A stretch of DNA of 64,000 bases. Origin: Chromatiales bacterium (GTDB lineage: Bacteria > Pseudomonadota > Gammaproteobacteria > Steroidobacterales > GCA-2729495). The notes below the pieces were generated by a model. The model had not been told where the DNA came from, did not search any database, and was given only the letters and a program-made list of their open reading frames with translations. Positions within the stretch are counted from its first letter, which is position 1, and each line of letters begins with the position of its first letter. The stretch spans positions 2,265,253 through 2,329,252 of the forward strand of contig CP070671.1 of NCBI GenBank assembly GCA_020351875.1, read 5' to 3'. Both the position numbers and the translations under genes were made by a program. Below are positions 15,457 through 23,415 of this stretch, piece by piece.

Positions 15457-16479
15457 ATGATCAACCGGCAGTGGACCGTGGCCGCGCGCCCGCAGGGCGT
15501 GCCGGTGGCGACAGACTTCGAGCTGCGCGAATCCGAGCTGACCCGTCCGGGAGACGGCGAAATGCTGATCCAGGTGCTGTACCTGTCCGTGGCGCCGGTG
15601 ATGGCCATGTACATGTCGGGGGAATCCATCGCGCAGCGGCCGCCGCTGGCCCTCGGCGACGTGATTCACGGCCGCGGCGTGGGCCGGGTGCTCGTTTCCC
15701 GCCATCAGGACTTCGAGGCGGGTGACATCGTGCACGGCCAGATGGGCTGGCAGACCTACTGCGTGACCGCGGCTCTGCCTGAAGATCGCTTCTATCGTTA
15801 CTCGGCGACGGACCTGCCAGCCCACCTGGCGCTGGGCGCGCTGGGCATGACGGGCTACTCGGCGTACTGCGGGTTTGTCGACGTCGGCGAGCCGCGCGCG
15901 GGGCGGCCGGTGCTGGTCTCCGGCGCGGCGGGCGGTGTCGGGCACATGGTCGTGCAGATTGCGAAGAATCTCGGCTGTGCACCGGTGGTGGGCATCGCCG
16001 GCGGCCCGGAAAAATGCGCCTTCCTGCAGGAACTGGGTTGCGATGCCGCGCTGGATTACCGGCGTGACGACCTGGAGGCGCAGATCCGCGCGGCCTGCCC
16101 CGACGGTGTGGACCTGTATTTCGATAACGTGGGAGGCGAAGTGCTGGACGCGGCGCTGGAAAACCTCGCGTTCGGTGCGCGCATTGTGCTGTGCGGGTCC
16201 ATCGCCGAGTACAACCTCGACGAACCCCGGGGGCCGGCCAATTACACCCGGCTGCGCCGTCACGATGCGAGCATGCGGGGCTTCTATGTCTACAATCACG
16301 AGGCGGGCTTCGCGGCTGCGGAGCGCGCAATGGCGGACTGGATTCGCGCGGGCACACTGCGCCCGGTGCAGCAGATCACCGACGGTTTCGAGCAACTGCC
16401 GGCAGCGCTGATGGGACTGTACTCCGGCGCCAACACCGGCAAACAGGTCGTGCGGGTGCACGACGAAGGGGAGACTTGA
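15457..16479 (+). CDS. NADP-dependent medium-chain oxidoreductase (PTGR/CurA-like)
   Basis: 340 residues, zinc-free medium-chain dehydrogenase/reductase. The substrate half contains LYLSVAPVMAMYMSG. The nucleotide-binding Rossmann motif is GAAGGVGHMVVQIAKNLG (about 150-167). Downstream, DLYFDNVGGEVLDAAL and CGSIAEYN are the signature of the leukotriene-B4 12-hydroxydehydrogenase/prostaglandin reductase/CurA group. These enzymes reduce activated C=C bonds or handle alpha,beta-unsaturated ketones. It sits in the second position of a tightly packed operon, with its stop directly abutting the next ATG. Substrate unknown. Confidence 0.88.
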   Translation: MINRQWTVAARPQGVPVATDFELRESELTRPGDGEMLIQVLYLSVAPVMAMYMSGESIAQRPPLALGDVIHGRGVGRVLVSRHQDFEAGDIVHGQMGWQTYCVTAALPEDRFYRYSATDLPAHLALGALGMTGYSAYCGFVDVGEPRAGRPVLVSGAAGGVGHMVVQIAKNLGCAPVVGIAGGPEKCAFLQELGCDAALDYRRDDLEAQIRAACPDGVDLYFDNVGGEVLDAALENLAFGARIVLCGSIAEYNLDEPRGPANYTRLRRHDASMRGFYVYNHEAGFAAAERAMADWIRAGTLRPVQQITDGFEQLPAALMGLYSGANTGKQVVRVHDEGET

Positions 16480-16950
16480 ATGGCAGACACCATCGTCAGG
16501 CGGACCACTCTCGTGGTCCGCGACATCCAGCGGTCCGTGGCCTTCTACCGGGACGCGCTGGGCCTGAGCGTGTATTACGACAGCGAACTGGAACTCAGTG
16601 GCCGGGTCATGCCCATCGCCAGCGAGGGCGCGAAGTGCCACCTCGTGATCATGCAGGCGGAGGACCCCTGGATCGGCATGATCGGCTTGATGCAGGTCAC
16701 AGACCCGCCGGAACCGGATCCGGGCCCCTACCGCCAGCGCCTCAGCATAGGCGACGTCGCGTTCGTGATGGCCAGCGACGATGCGCGTGCGGTCTTCGAG
16801 CGCGTGCGTGCCAGCGGCGTGCAGCTGATCGCGGAGCCTGAAGAGAGCTCGGTGCCGAAACCGGGTGGCGGCGAGATTCACATGATTACCAGCAGCTTCT
16901 TCGACCCGGACGGTTATTTCATTGAAGTCAATCAACGGCTGTCGGGCTGA
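16480..16950 (+). CDS. VOC family protein 2
   Basis: 156 residues with the VOC pattern RRTTLVVRDIQRSVAFYRDALGLSVYYDSE at the N-terminus and ITSSFFDPDGYFIEVNQ at the end, where the terminal Glu is the expected metal ligand. The family covers glyoxalases, extradiol dioxygenases, methylmalonyl-CoA epimerases and resistance proteins. It starts immediately at the stop of the reductase gene (16479/16480) and is followed after 9 bases by a hydrolase, so all are co-translated parts of one pathway. The exact reaction is not deducible. Confidence 0.85.
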   Translation: MADTIVRRTTLVVRDIQRSVAFYRDALGLSVYYDSELELSGRVMPIASEGAKCHLVIMQAEDPWIGMIGLMQVTDPPEPDPGPYRQRLSIGDVAFVMASDDARAVFERVRASGVQLIAEPEESSVPKPGGGEIHMITSSFFDPDGYFIEVNQRLSG

Positions 16951-16959
16951 GGTGTCATC

Positions 16960-17793
16960 GTGACGACTGCGAGCTTGCAGCTGGCCGCGCCGCGCCGTGC
17001 TTACGCCGACACACGCCTCGGGCAAATGAACCTGCATGTGTGGCCGGGCCCGGCCGAAGGCAGTGCGCTGGCGGTGGTGTGCCTGCACCCGATCCCGTAT
17101 TCCGGCCGCTACTTCGACGCCTTCGCGGCAGAGCTGTCGCAGCACTGCAGCGTGGTGGCGCCCGACCTGATGGGCTACGGCAGCTCCGCGGAGCTGGCGG
17201 AACCGGTGTCCATCGAAGACCATGCGGCGGCGGTGGCAGACGCGCTGCAGGACCAGGGTTTCGCGCGCTACACGCCGCTGGGTTTTCACACCGGCTCTGC
17301 GGTGGCCGGTGAGCTGGCGCTGGCGCGGCCCAAGCGCGTCGAACGGCTGATTTTCATTACCTATCCGTTGCTGAACGACGAAGAACGCGCGAAGCAACTG
17401 CAGGGCCTGGGACGCGGGTCGCTGGCGGGCGAAGACATCCAGTGCCTGGGCCGGCGCTGGCGGTTCACCGTGAACAGCCGCGCCGCCGGCGTGCCGCTGG
17501 AGCGCGCCCTGATCAACTTTACCGAAGAGTTGCGCGCCGGAGACAATGCGTGGATGGGTTTCCACTCCATGTTCAGCTACACACCGGAGGCGCGGTTGCC
17601 GAAGGTCAACCAGCCTGTCCTGGTGCTGAATGTCGAAGGGTCACTGAAAGATGCGACAAGACTGGCCGCCGAGTTGTTGCCGGCGGCCAGTTACAACGAG
17701 TTCACCAGTATGAGCCGCGGCATCTTCGAGTTGCACGCGGCCAAGCTGGCGGGCGCGGTCAGCCAGTTCCTGGAGGCAGATCTCGATGACTAG
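16960..17793 (+). CDS. Alpha/beta-hydrolase fold protein with His in the nucleophile elbow
   Basis: 277 residues from GTG. The fold is clear: CLHPIPYSG at the oxyanion position, VVAPDLMGYGSS after strand 4, and the elbow LGFHTGSAVAGELA after strand 5. The canonical elbow is G-x-S-x-G; here it is G108-F-H110-T-G112, so His replaces the nucleophilic Ser. The C-terminal histidine may be in IFELHAAKLA. It may be a non-hydrolytic fold member (C-C lyase, dehalogenase-like or binding protein) or may use Thr111. Fourth gene of the operon; its end overlaps the next gene by 8 bases. Confidence 0.8.
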   Translation: MTTASLQLAAPRRAYADTRLGQMNLHVWPGPAEGSALAVVCLHPIPYSGRYFDAFAAELSQHCSVVAPDLMGYGSSAELAEPVSIEDHAAAVADALQDQGFARYTPLGFHTGSAVAGELALARPKRVERLIFITYPLLNDEERAKQLQGLGRGSLAGEDIQCLGRRWRFTVNSRAAGVPLERALINFTEELRAGDNAWMGFHSMFSYTPEARLPKVNQPVLVLNVEGSLKDATRLAAELLPAASYNEFTSMSRGIFELHAAKLAGAVSQFLEADLDD

Positions 17794-18829
17794 ATTCTCG
17801 TGCGCCTTGTTGCTGCTGTTGCTGAACGGCGGCGTCGTTCCTGCCGGCGCGGCAACGGAAGATATCGGCGGCTGGCGCGAGGCGGTGCTGAGCGTGTCGG
17901 ACACGGTGGCCTGGGAACAGGTGCTGACCGACATCGGCGGTTGGGAGGTGGTCCGGCGTGGTGCCGGTGATGTCGCGTGGCTGGAGCTGTGGCAGCTGCC
18001 CGCGACGGCCCGTTACAGCGAAGTCCTGATGCGCAATCCGGGTACCGAGACCGGCTACATTCGCCTGGTGGGTTTCCGGGGTGTGCCGCAGGTACAGATC
18101 CGGTCGAACGGCCAGACCTGGGAGACCGGCGGTATCTTCGACCTGAACGTCCGGGTCACGGACGTTGCCACCCGGTTCAACGAATTGCAGGCGCGCGGCT
18201 GGCAGGGATTTGGCGACCCGGTACGGTTCACCTTTGGCCCGTTCGTGGTGCGTGAATGGCTCGGCCGCGGTCCTGACGGCATCGTATTTGCGCTGATCCA
18301 GCGCGAGGAACCGCCGCTGGAGGGCTGGCCGGCACTGCGTCGCTTCAGCCGCAGCTTCAATTCCACCCAGGTGGTCGCCGACCTCGATGCGAGCCTGCGG
18401 TTCTATGTCGACCTGCTCGGTTTCGACATCTACGTGGAAACCGACGGGCCCAGCGATACGCCGGGGCCGAATGTGCTGGGTTTGCCGCACAACCTGGTGA
18501 CGGAAGTCAGCCGGCGTACGGTGATCGTGCATCCCACGGGAGGCAACGACGGTTCCGTGGAGCTGATCCAGTTCGACGGCCTCACAGGTCGCGACTTTTC
18601 GGAGTTGGCGAAACCGCCGAATCTCGGCGTGCTGACGCTGCGCTTCCCGGTTGCCGATCTGCTGGCCGTTGCCGAACGGCTGGCCGCTGGCGGTTTCACG
18701 CCCGTAACCCGCGGTCTGGCGCCGTTGCCGCCCTTCGGGAATGTTGAGGTCCTGACCGTGCGCGGGCCGAACGGCGAGTGGCTGGAGTTTTTCGAGGAGG
18801 CGGCGCCGTGCCTGCCTACCAAATGCTGA
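17786..18829 (+). CDS. Exported two-unit VOC family protein
   Basis: 347 residues with a signal peptide (residues 1-22, hydrophobic core CALLLLLLNGGVV, cleavage near AGAA). The mature part holds two VOC units: a degenerate one at about 28-190 and a clearer one at about 195-345 (STQVVADLDASLRFYVDLLGFDIYVE ... LTVRGPNGEWLEFFEE). It is the last gene of the operon, starting 8 bases before the stop of the preceding hydrolase. VOC enzymes are mostly cytoplasmic, so an exported double-VOC protein is unusual. The 3' end overlaps the convergent M13 peptidase gene by 14 bases. Confidence 0.75.
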   Translation: MTRFSCALLLLLLNGGVVPAGAATEDIGGWREAVLSVSDTVAWEQVLTDIGGWEVVRRGAGDVAWLELWQLPATARYSEVLMRNPGTETGYIRLVGFRGVPQVQIRSNGQTWETGGIFDLNVRVTDVATRFNELQARGWQGFGDPVRFTFGPFVVREWLGRGPDGIVFALIQREEPPLEGWPALRRFSRSFNSTQVVADLDASLRFYVDLLGFDIYVETDGPSDTPGPNVLGLPHNLVTEVSRRTVIVHPTGGNDGSVELIQFDGLTGRDFSELAKPPNLGVLTLRFPVADLLAVAERLAAGGFTPVTRGLAPLPPFGNVEVLTVRGPNGEWLEFFEEAAPCLPTKC

Positions 18830-20849
18830 CCCGTTGTTCCGGCGGCAGGTACATACCCGACGCGTCGGTGACGTCAAAAGCCCGGTAGAAGGCCGGCACG
18901 TTCTGCAGCACACCCATGACCCGGTAACGCGCCGGCGCATGCGGGTCGCTCAGCAGGATTTCCCGCAGCAATTCGTCGCGGTACTGGCTGCGCCAGCTTC
19001 GCGCGTAGCCGATGAACAGCCGCTGCTCCGCCGTAAAGTCCGCGATGATCGGTGCCGGTTGTCCGGCCCGGGAAATTTCGTGGGCGCGGTAGGCCACTGT
19101 CAGGCCGGCCAGGTCGGCGATGTTTTCACCCAGGGTCAGCTCGCCGTTGATGGCGGTGTCGGCTAGCGGTGAGAAAGCTGCGTACTGGTTCACGAGCCCG
19201 CCGGCCCGAGCCTCGTACTCCGCCGCATCCGCTTCGGTCCACCAGTCCCGCAGGCGCCCGTCGCCGTCGAATTTTCTGCCCTGGTCGTCAAAACCGTGAC
19301 TGAATTCGTGCCCGATCACCGCGCCGATCGCGCCGTAATTCACCGCGTCATCCGCGCTGGGGTCGAAAAACGGGGGTTGCAGAATCGCGGCCGGAAAGAC
19401 CACCTCGTTCGACGTGGGTCGGTAGTAGGCATTGACGGTTTGCGGCGTCATGCCCCATTCGCTGCGATCCACGGGTTTGCCAAGCTTCGCGACCTGCCGG
19501 TCGTGTTCGAAGGCGCGAGCGCGCTGCACGTTGCCCACGAGATCATTGGGGCGTATCTCCAGCGTCGAGTAGTCGCGCCACTTGTCCGGGTAGCCGATCT
19601 TGTAGTTGAACTTGGAGAGTTTGTCGCGCGCGGCCTTCCTGGTCGCCGCGCTCATCCAGTCGAGTTCGTCGATGGCCTGGCCGAAGGCGCGACGCAGGTT
19701 TTCCACGATGCCTTCCACGCGGGCCCTGGATTCGGGAGGAAAATGCGCCTCGACGTAGCGCTCGCCGAGCATTTCCCCCAGCGCGCCATTCAGTAGCCTG
19801 ATGCCCCGTTTCCAGCGCGGCTTCATCTCCTGCTGGCCCCGCAGCGTGCGGCGCTGGAAATCGAAATCTTCCGCGACGATTGCCGCGCCCAGGTACGGCG
19901 CGTAGGCCTTCAGCAGCTTGAAGCGCAGGTAGGGGCGCCAGTCCGCCATTGGCGTCTCGCGCAGCAGTGTGCCCAGGGTCTCGAAGTAGTCGGTCTGCGC
20001 GATCACGAATCGGGTCGGCTCACCAAAGCCCCCCGCTTCGAGAAAGTCGCGCCACAGGAATCCGGGCGCCAGTTGGCCGGCACCCGCCAGGTCGTACTGG
20101 CTGCTGTAGATGCGCTCGCGGTCGCGGTTCTGTACCCGGGTCCAGTGGCGCTCGGCCAGGCGTGTTTCGAGTTGGACAATGCTGTCGGCGGCCTCGGTGG
20201 CGCCGTCCCCACCCGCCAGCGCGAACAGCTGTTCGATATGGGCGCGGTACTCGTCCCGCACGCTCGCCAGCCTGGGGTTGTCAGCCAGGTAGTAGTCCCG
20301 GTCGGGCATGCCGAGCCCGCTTTGCCAGAAATACGCCAGCGGCCGGTCGGGGTTTGTGGCGTCTGCGTCGATGTAGAAATCGAGTGGCACCTGCACACCC
20401 TGCCGCAGCGCGTGGCCCAGGTAGCCGATCAGCTCGTCGTGATCCTTCAACGCATCGATGCGCGCGAACTCATCGGCCAGCGGTTCGAGGCCGGCCGCTT
20501 CGATCGCCGTTTCATCGAGGAAGGCGCGGTAGAGATGGCCGAGTTTCTGCGCAGTGCTGCCCGGCGTCGCCTCGCCGTCCGCAAGGCCGTCGACGATGTC
20601 CCGCAGTTGCGCTTCGGTCGTCTCCGCCAGCGCCTGCATCACGCCATAGCTCGACCGGTCGGCCGGGATCTCGTTGCTGGCCAGCCAGTCAGCATTGACG
20701 TAAGCAAAAAAATCGTCGGCCGGAGACGTGGTCGCGCTGAGTTCTGCGGGATCGAAACCGAGCCGGGCAATATCCGCCCGGGTTGGCTCGCCCCGCGGGC
20801 TACAGGCAACCACGGCCCCGGCGACAACGAGAACCAGCCAGTGACGCAT
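18816..20849 (-). CDS. M13 family zinc metallopeptidase (neprilysin-like lipoprotein)
   Basis: 677 residues from the ATG at 20849 (MRHWLVLVVAGAVVAC). I chose it because it gives a lipoprotein signal with a VVAC lipobox; the upstream in-frame ATG at 20879 would bury this. The M13 N-terminal domain (PADDFFAYVNADWLASNEIP) is followed by the catalytic domain with NAYYRPTSNEVVFPAAILQPPFF, the zinc motif HEFSH in IGHEFSHGFDDQG, and GENIADLAGL carrying the third zinc ligand. These are bacterial neprilysin/PepO homologues that cleave oligopeptides in the periplasm. Divergent from the chelatase-like gene at 21071. The call is secure. Confidence 0.95.
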   Translation of the reverse strand: MRHWLVLVVAGAVVACSPRGEPTRADIARLGFDPAELSATTSPADDFFAYVNADWLASNEIPADRSSYGVMQALAETTEAQLRDIVDGLADGEATPGSTAQKLGHLYRAFLDETAIEAAGLEPLADEFARIDALKDHDELIGYLGHALRQGVQVPLDFYIDADATNPDRPLAYFWQSGLGMPDRDYYLADNPRLASVRDEYRAHIEQLFALAGGDGATEAADSIVQLETRLAERHWTRVQNRDRERIYSSQYDLAGAGQLAPGFLWRDFLEAGGFGEPTRFVIAQTDYFETLGTLLRETPMADWRPYLRFKLLKAYAPYLGAAIVAEDFDFQRRTLRGQQEMKPRWKRGIRLLNGALGEMLGERYVEAHFPPESRARVEGIVENLRRAFGQAIDELDWMSAATRKAARDKLSKFNYKIGYPDKWRDYSTLEIRPNDLVGNVQRARAFEHDRQVAKLGKPVDRSEWGMTPQTVNAYYRPTSNEVVFPAAILQPPFFDPSADDAVNYGAIGAVIGHEFSHGFDDQGRKFDGDGRLRDWWTEADAAEYEARAGGLVNQYAAFSPLADTAINGELTLGENIADLAGLTVAYRAHEISRAGQPAPIIADFTAEQRLFIGYARSWRSQYRDELLREILLSDPHAPARYRVMGVLQNVPAFYRAFDVTDASGMYLPPEQRVSIW

Positions 20850-20967
20850 CGTGTTTTCCAGAAGCAACGAGGCCGGCATATTAGCCGCCAGGCAGAGTTC
20901 GCGTCATATGGCCGTTGGCTGCGGGACCGGTCGTGTCGCAGCCTTGCTCGGCGAGCCGGAGGGACAC

Positions 20968-20990
20968 GTTGACTCTCTGTTGACATTGAC
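20968..20990 (+). promoter_or_regulatory. Phased GTTGAC direct repeat upstream of chelatase-like copy 2
   Basis: GTTGAC at 20968-20973 and again at 20979-20984, exactly 11 bases apart, with a third TTGAC at 20986-20990. Hexamer direct repeats one helical turn apart are typical sites for OmpR/PhoB-family response regulators (PhoP, CpxR type). They lie upstream of the likely -10 at 21017, where the -35 hexamer is poor, so activation is plausible. Confidence 0.45.
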
Positions 20991-21016
20991 GGGCTCGCTG
21001 CGGCCTCAAGTCTGTG

Positions 21017-21022
21017 TAATAT
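21017..21022 (+). promoter_or_regulatory. Candidate -10 box for chelatase-like copy 2
   Basis: TAATAT in the context TGTGTAATATC, about 50 bases upstream of the ATG at 21071. The matching -35 position (CTCGCT) is poor, in line with activator dependence through the GTTGAC repeat just upstream. Confidence 0.4.
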
Positions 21023-21070
21023 CAACGCGTTAGGTGGTCTCAGGGCCACGTGAGCGTTTGGAGTCTGCAG

Positions 21071-22222
21071 ATGATCTTGAACAAATTATGGCGCCGCCTG
21101 CTGCCGGGACTGGCGATAGCGGCCGCGCTGAGCCTGGTTGCGCAGGCGGCGCTGGCCGGCGCGCACTCGGCTGGCGAGTCCATGGACCACTCGAAGATGG
21201 ACCACTCTGGCCAAAGCATGATGTCCATGGGCGAGCAGCGCGACGAGAAAGGCCGCCGCCTGTATGGCATGAAGCACAACATCACGCCGGAGATTGCGAA
21301 CGAACTGCGCGAAAACGTGCCGTTGTTTGCGACCTACAGCGACGCCGAACTCAATCTCAGCATGGAGATGATGGGTTCGAACTACGAGTGGTACCTCAGC
21401 GAGGCGAATGTCAGCGGTGACCAGGGCCTGCTGTTGCTGATGCACGGGTTCCGGGAACGTGGCGACGCAGCCTTCAAAAAGAATATGCAGCCGATGGCCA
21501 GCATTTTCCCGACGGCGATGGCCGCGGGCATGAGCATGATGATGTCCGACCATATCCAGTGGGGCGTGAAGGACCTGGAGGCCGCCGGCGTGCAGACCAT
21601 TGTCGTCGTGCCGATCGTGTCGACGCGTTACAACACGATGATGCGCCAGTGGCAGTATATTTTGGGCCAGTATCCCGAGCCGTCATATGCGTCAGTCGCC
21701 CAGGTGCAATCCGACGCCCGGATCCTGATCGCGGACCCGCCCGGCGACGATCCGTTGATCGCGGAGATATTGCTGGACCACGCGATGGACATCAGCGAGG
21801 GCCCCGAGCAGGAAGTGGTGGTCATTGCGGCCCACGGGCCGTCCTTCGACGAAGATAATCAGAAGGTGTTGGCTGAGCTTGCGAACTTGGCGAAAATCGT
21901 GCGCGAGGATGGCGATTTTGCCGACGTGATGGCCATCACCTTGCAGGACGATGCGCCCACGGAAATTCGCGAGCGCAACGTCGCGAAGCTGCGCTCGATG
22001 GTCGAGCAGGCCACGGCCGGCGGCAAGCAGGTGCTGATCGTCACGAACCTGATCGGTACGCGCACGATCCAGGCGAAACTGCGGGACGACCTGAAGGGAC
22101 TGAACTACCGGTTCAACAAGAACGGCATCGTCAGCCACGACAACTTCATGAAGTGGATGGGCGAGACCGTGCGCCAGGAGCTGGAACGCAACAAGTCGGC
22201 GTCCACCGCCGCTGCGAACTGA
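21071..22222 (+). CDS. Exported class II chelatase-like protein with Met/His-rich tail, copy 2
   Basis: 383 residues from the ATG at 21071 (a GTG at 21050 is also in frame). A Sec signal peptide covers residues 1-30. Next comes a metal-binding-type tail with MDHSKMDHSGQSMMSM, like the repeats in periplasmic copper proteins such as CopB/PcoB. The body is a duplicated alpha/beta chelatase-like fold: LLLLMHGF (His125), MMMSDHIQ (His161), VVVP and STRYNT, then VVIAAHGP (His255) and LQDDAPTEIRERN. His spacing is 36 and 94. In CbiX-type chelatases a second metal His lies in the loop after the VxVP strand; here that loop has Tyr (RYNT). A strong bidirectional terminator follows. Likely periplasmic metal binding; enzymatic function unproven. 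Confidence 0.75.
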   Translation: MILNKLWRRLLPGLAIAAALSLVAQAALAGAHSAGESMDHSKMDHSGQSMMSMGEQRDEKGRRLYGMKHNITPEIANELRENVPLFATYSDAELNLSMEMMGSNYEWYLSEANVSGDQGLLLLMHGFRERGDAAFKKNMQPMASIFPTAMAAGMSMMMSDHIQWGVKDLEAAGVQTIVVVPIVSTRYNTMMRQWQYILGQYPEPSYASVAQVQSDARILIADPPGDDPLIAEILLDHAMDISEGPEQEVVVIAAHGPSFDEDNQKVLAELANLAKIVREDGDFADVMAITLQDDAPTEIRERNVAKLRSMVEQATAGGKQVLIVTNLIGTRTIQAKLRDDLKGLNYRFNKNGIVSHDNFMKWMGETVRQELERNKSASTAAAN

Positions 22223-22246
22223 CAGCTATAGCCAGAAACAAAAAAA

Positions 22247-22271
22247 GGGCGGCCAGTGGCCGCCCTTTTTT
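22247..22271 (+). terminator. Strong bidirectional rho-independent terminator
   Basis: An 8-bp GC stem (GGGCGGCC, loop AGT, GGCCGCCC) at 22247-22265 is followed by six T. An A-run precedes it, so it also ends transcripts of the convergent gene at 22291. Confidence 0.92.
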
Positions 22272-22290
22272 ATTAGCCGGCGTAACTCCG

Positions 22291-22698
22291 TCAGATTTCG
22301 GTGCACGCCCCGAAAAGGATGAGGCCAGCCTGTTCCGTAGCCAGCGTGGCGACGAAGCGGCCGGTGTCCTTGCTGACGGAAAGCGTCCAGCCGACGCCAT
22401 CGGGCCGGTTCTCGGAGCCGTCCTCGGCGCCCTGCATGATGAGCCTGTTTTCCACTTCCTCGCTGCGTTCGATGTCTACGCTCTGATCGCCGACTTCGAT
22501 GCGATTTTTTTTCAGATTTAGGCGCATGAAAGTCGGGACACTCACATCTTCCGGCTGCACCTGTTCGCAGCCTCGGGTGACCAGGCAGTCCTGCACTTCG
22601 GTGGTCGCGCAGAGGATGATCTTGTCGGTATCGAAGGCATAGACCGATCCGCTGGCAAGGCCGGCAGCGGCCGTTGCGGCGATGAGTAAGTAACGCAT
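22291..22698 (-). CDS. Exported hypothetical protein
   Basis: 135 residues with a signal peptide (1-21, MRYLLIAATAAAGLASGSVYA). The mature part contains FDTDKIILCATTEVQDCL and four cysteines, three near the N-terminus and one in the C-terminal FGACTEI. The middle is beta-rich (RLNLKKNRIEVGDQ, GWTLSVSKDTGRFVATL). It resembles unnamed exported proteins of environmental Gammaproteobacteria. It is followed by the bidirectional terminator, and the glycine-zipper gene lies 18 bases upstream, so the two probably form a small operon. Function unknown. Confidence 0.7.
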   Translation of the reverse strand: MRYLLIAATAAAGLASGSVYAFDTDKIILCATTEVQDCLVTRGCEQVQPEDVSVPTFMRLNLKKNRIEVGDQSVDIERSEEVENRLIMQGAEDGSENRPDGVGWTLSVSKDTGRFVATLATEQAGLILFGACTEI

Positions 22699-22716
22699 CC
22701 TGGGTTCTCCTGGTTG

Positions 22717-23205
22717 TTAGCGGACGGTGTATCCGCGGCCTTCCATGCAGGCCGCAAAGGCGCGGTTCCAGTTGGAGCGGTTGCGGTTGTACTCGGCCAT
22801 CTGCTGCTGTTCCCACTGCTCCTGGCGGGCATCGTTCTCGCGGTTGCGCCGATTGCTGCGCGCGCCGCCTAACAAACCACCGGCCGCGGCGCCGCGGCCG
22901 ACGTCCGAGCTGCTGCCGCCGATGATTGCACCAGCGGCTGCGCCAAGCACGGCGCCGCGGGCGGCGCCGCCGCCCACGGAGGACGATTCGTCAGGCGGCG
23001 GTGCAGACGAAGCCGTGGGCCGCTGTGAGGGATCGAAGCCCGTGTTCTCGCGTGCCCAGCGCTGGCACTGCACGGTATCCAGGTCCTGCTGGTCCTGGTC
23101 CTGGCCGTCGTTCGGGAAGACGAAGACGTCGCCGGCCTGCTGCGCGTGGGCTGTACCCACCGCCAACAGCAAGGCAGCGGTGATAAATAACATGCGGGCA
23201 ATCAT
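22717..23205 (-). CDS. Exported glycine-zipper (YMGG-like) protein
   Basis: 162 residues from the ATG at 23205, chosen because GGAGAG precedes it and it opens a signal peptide (MIARMLFITAALLLAVGTAHAQ). The mature protein has an acidic, Gln/Asp-rich start, then a glycine zipper (ARGAVLGAAAGAIIGG, then GAAAGGLLGG) that may insert in or contact a membrane. A basic Arg/Asn/Gln-rich helix with two cysteines ends in MEGRGYTV. The family is common in Gammaproteobacteria, probably associated with the outer membrane, without known function. First gene of the pair with 22291. Confidence 0.75.
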   Translation of the reverse strand: MIARMLFITAALLLAVGTAHAQQAGDVFVFPNDGQDQDQQDLDTVQCQRWARENTGFDPSQRPTASSAPPPDESSSVGGGAARGAVLGAAAGAIIGGSSSDVGRGAAAGGLLGGARSNRRNRENDARQEQWEQQQMAEYNRNRSNWNRAFAACMEGRGYTVR

Positions 23206-23415
23206 TGCGCTCTCCATCAGGTAGCGGAAAGTTGGTGTTGTCCGCCAACTGTAAACGCTCCCGCGGAGCGCCTCAACCACGGTCAATACGGATGGCTATC
23301 GTGCTGATCTGGCAGGTTTTCCGCTCGCTGGGCCCGCGCCCCGTATGCTAAGTTTGTGCTGACGGGAGTCCTCGGGAGCAGGGCCGATAACAACCAGAAA
23401 GGTCCCCACCGCCAG

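Noticed and set aside
15424-17565. Long antisense open frame of more than 700 codons
   Set aside because: It runs antisense through the reductase, VOC and hydrolase genes; its translation is His/Arg/Ala-rich without motifs, typical of a GC-rich shadow frame.
20851-20879. Upstream ATG of the M13 peptidase as its start
   Set aside because: It would place ten extra residues before an otherwise clean lipoprotein signal ending in VVAC; the ATG at 20849 fits better.
22920-23000. GCC/GGC-rich repeats resembling a mobile-element end
   Set aside because: They encode the glycine zipper of the gene at 22717; no inverted terminal repeats or target duplication.
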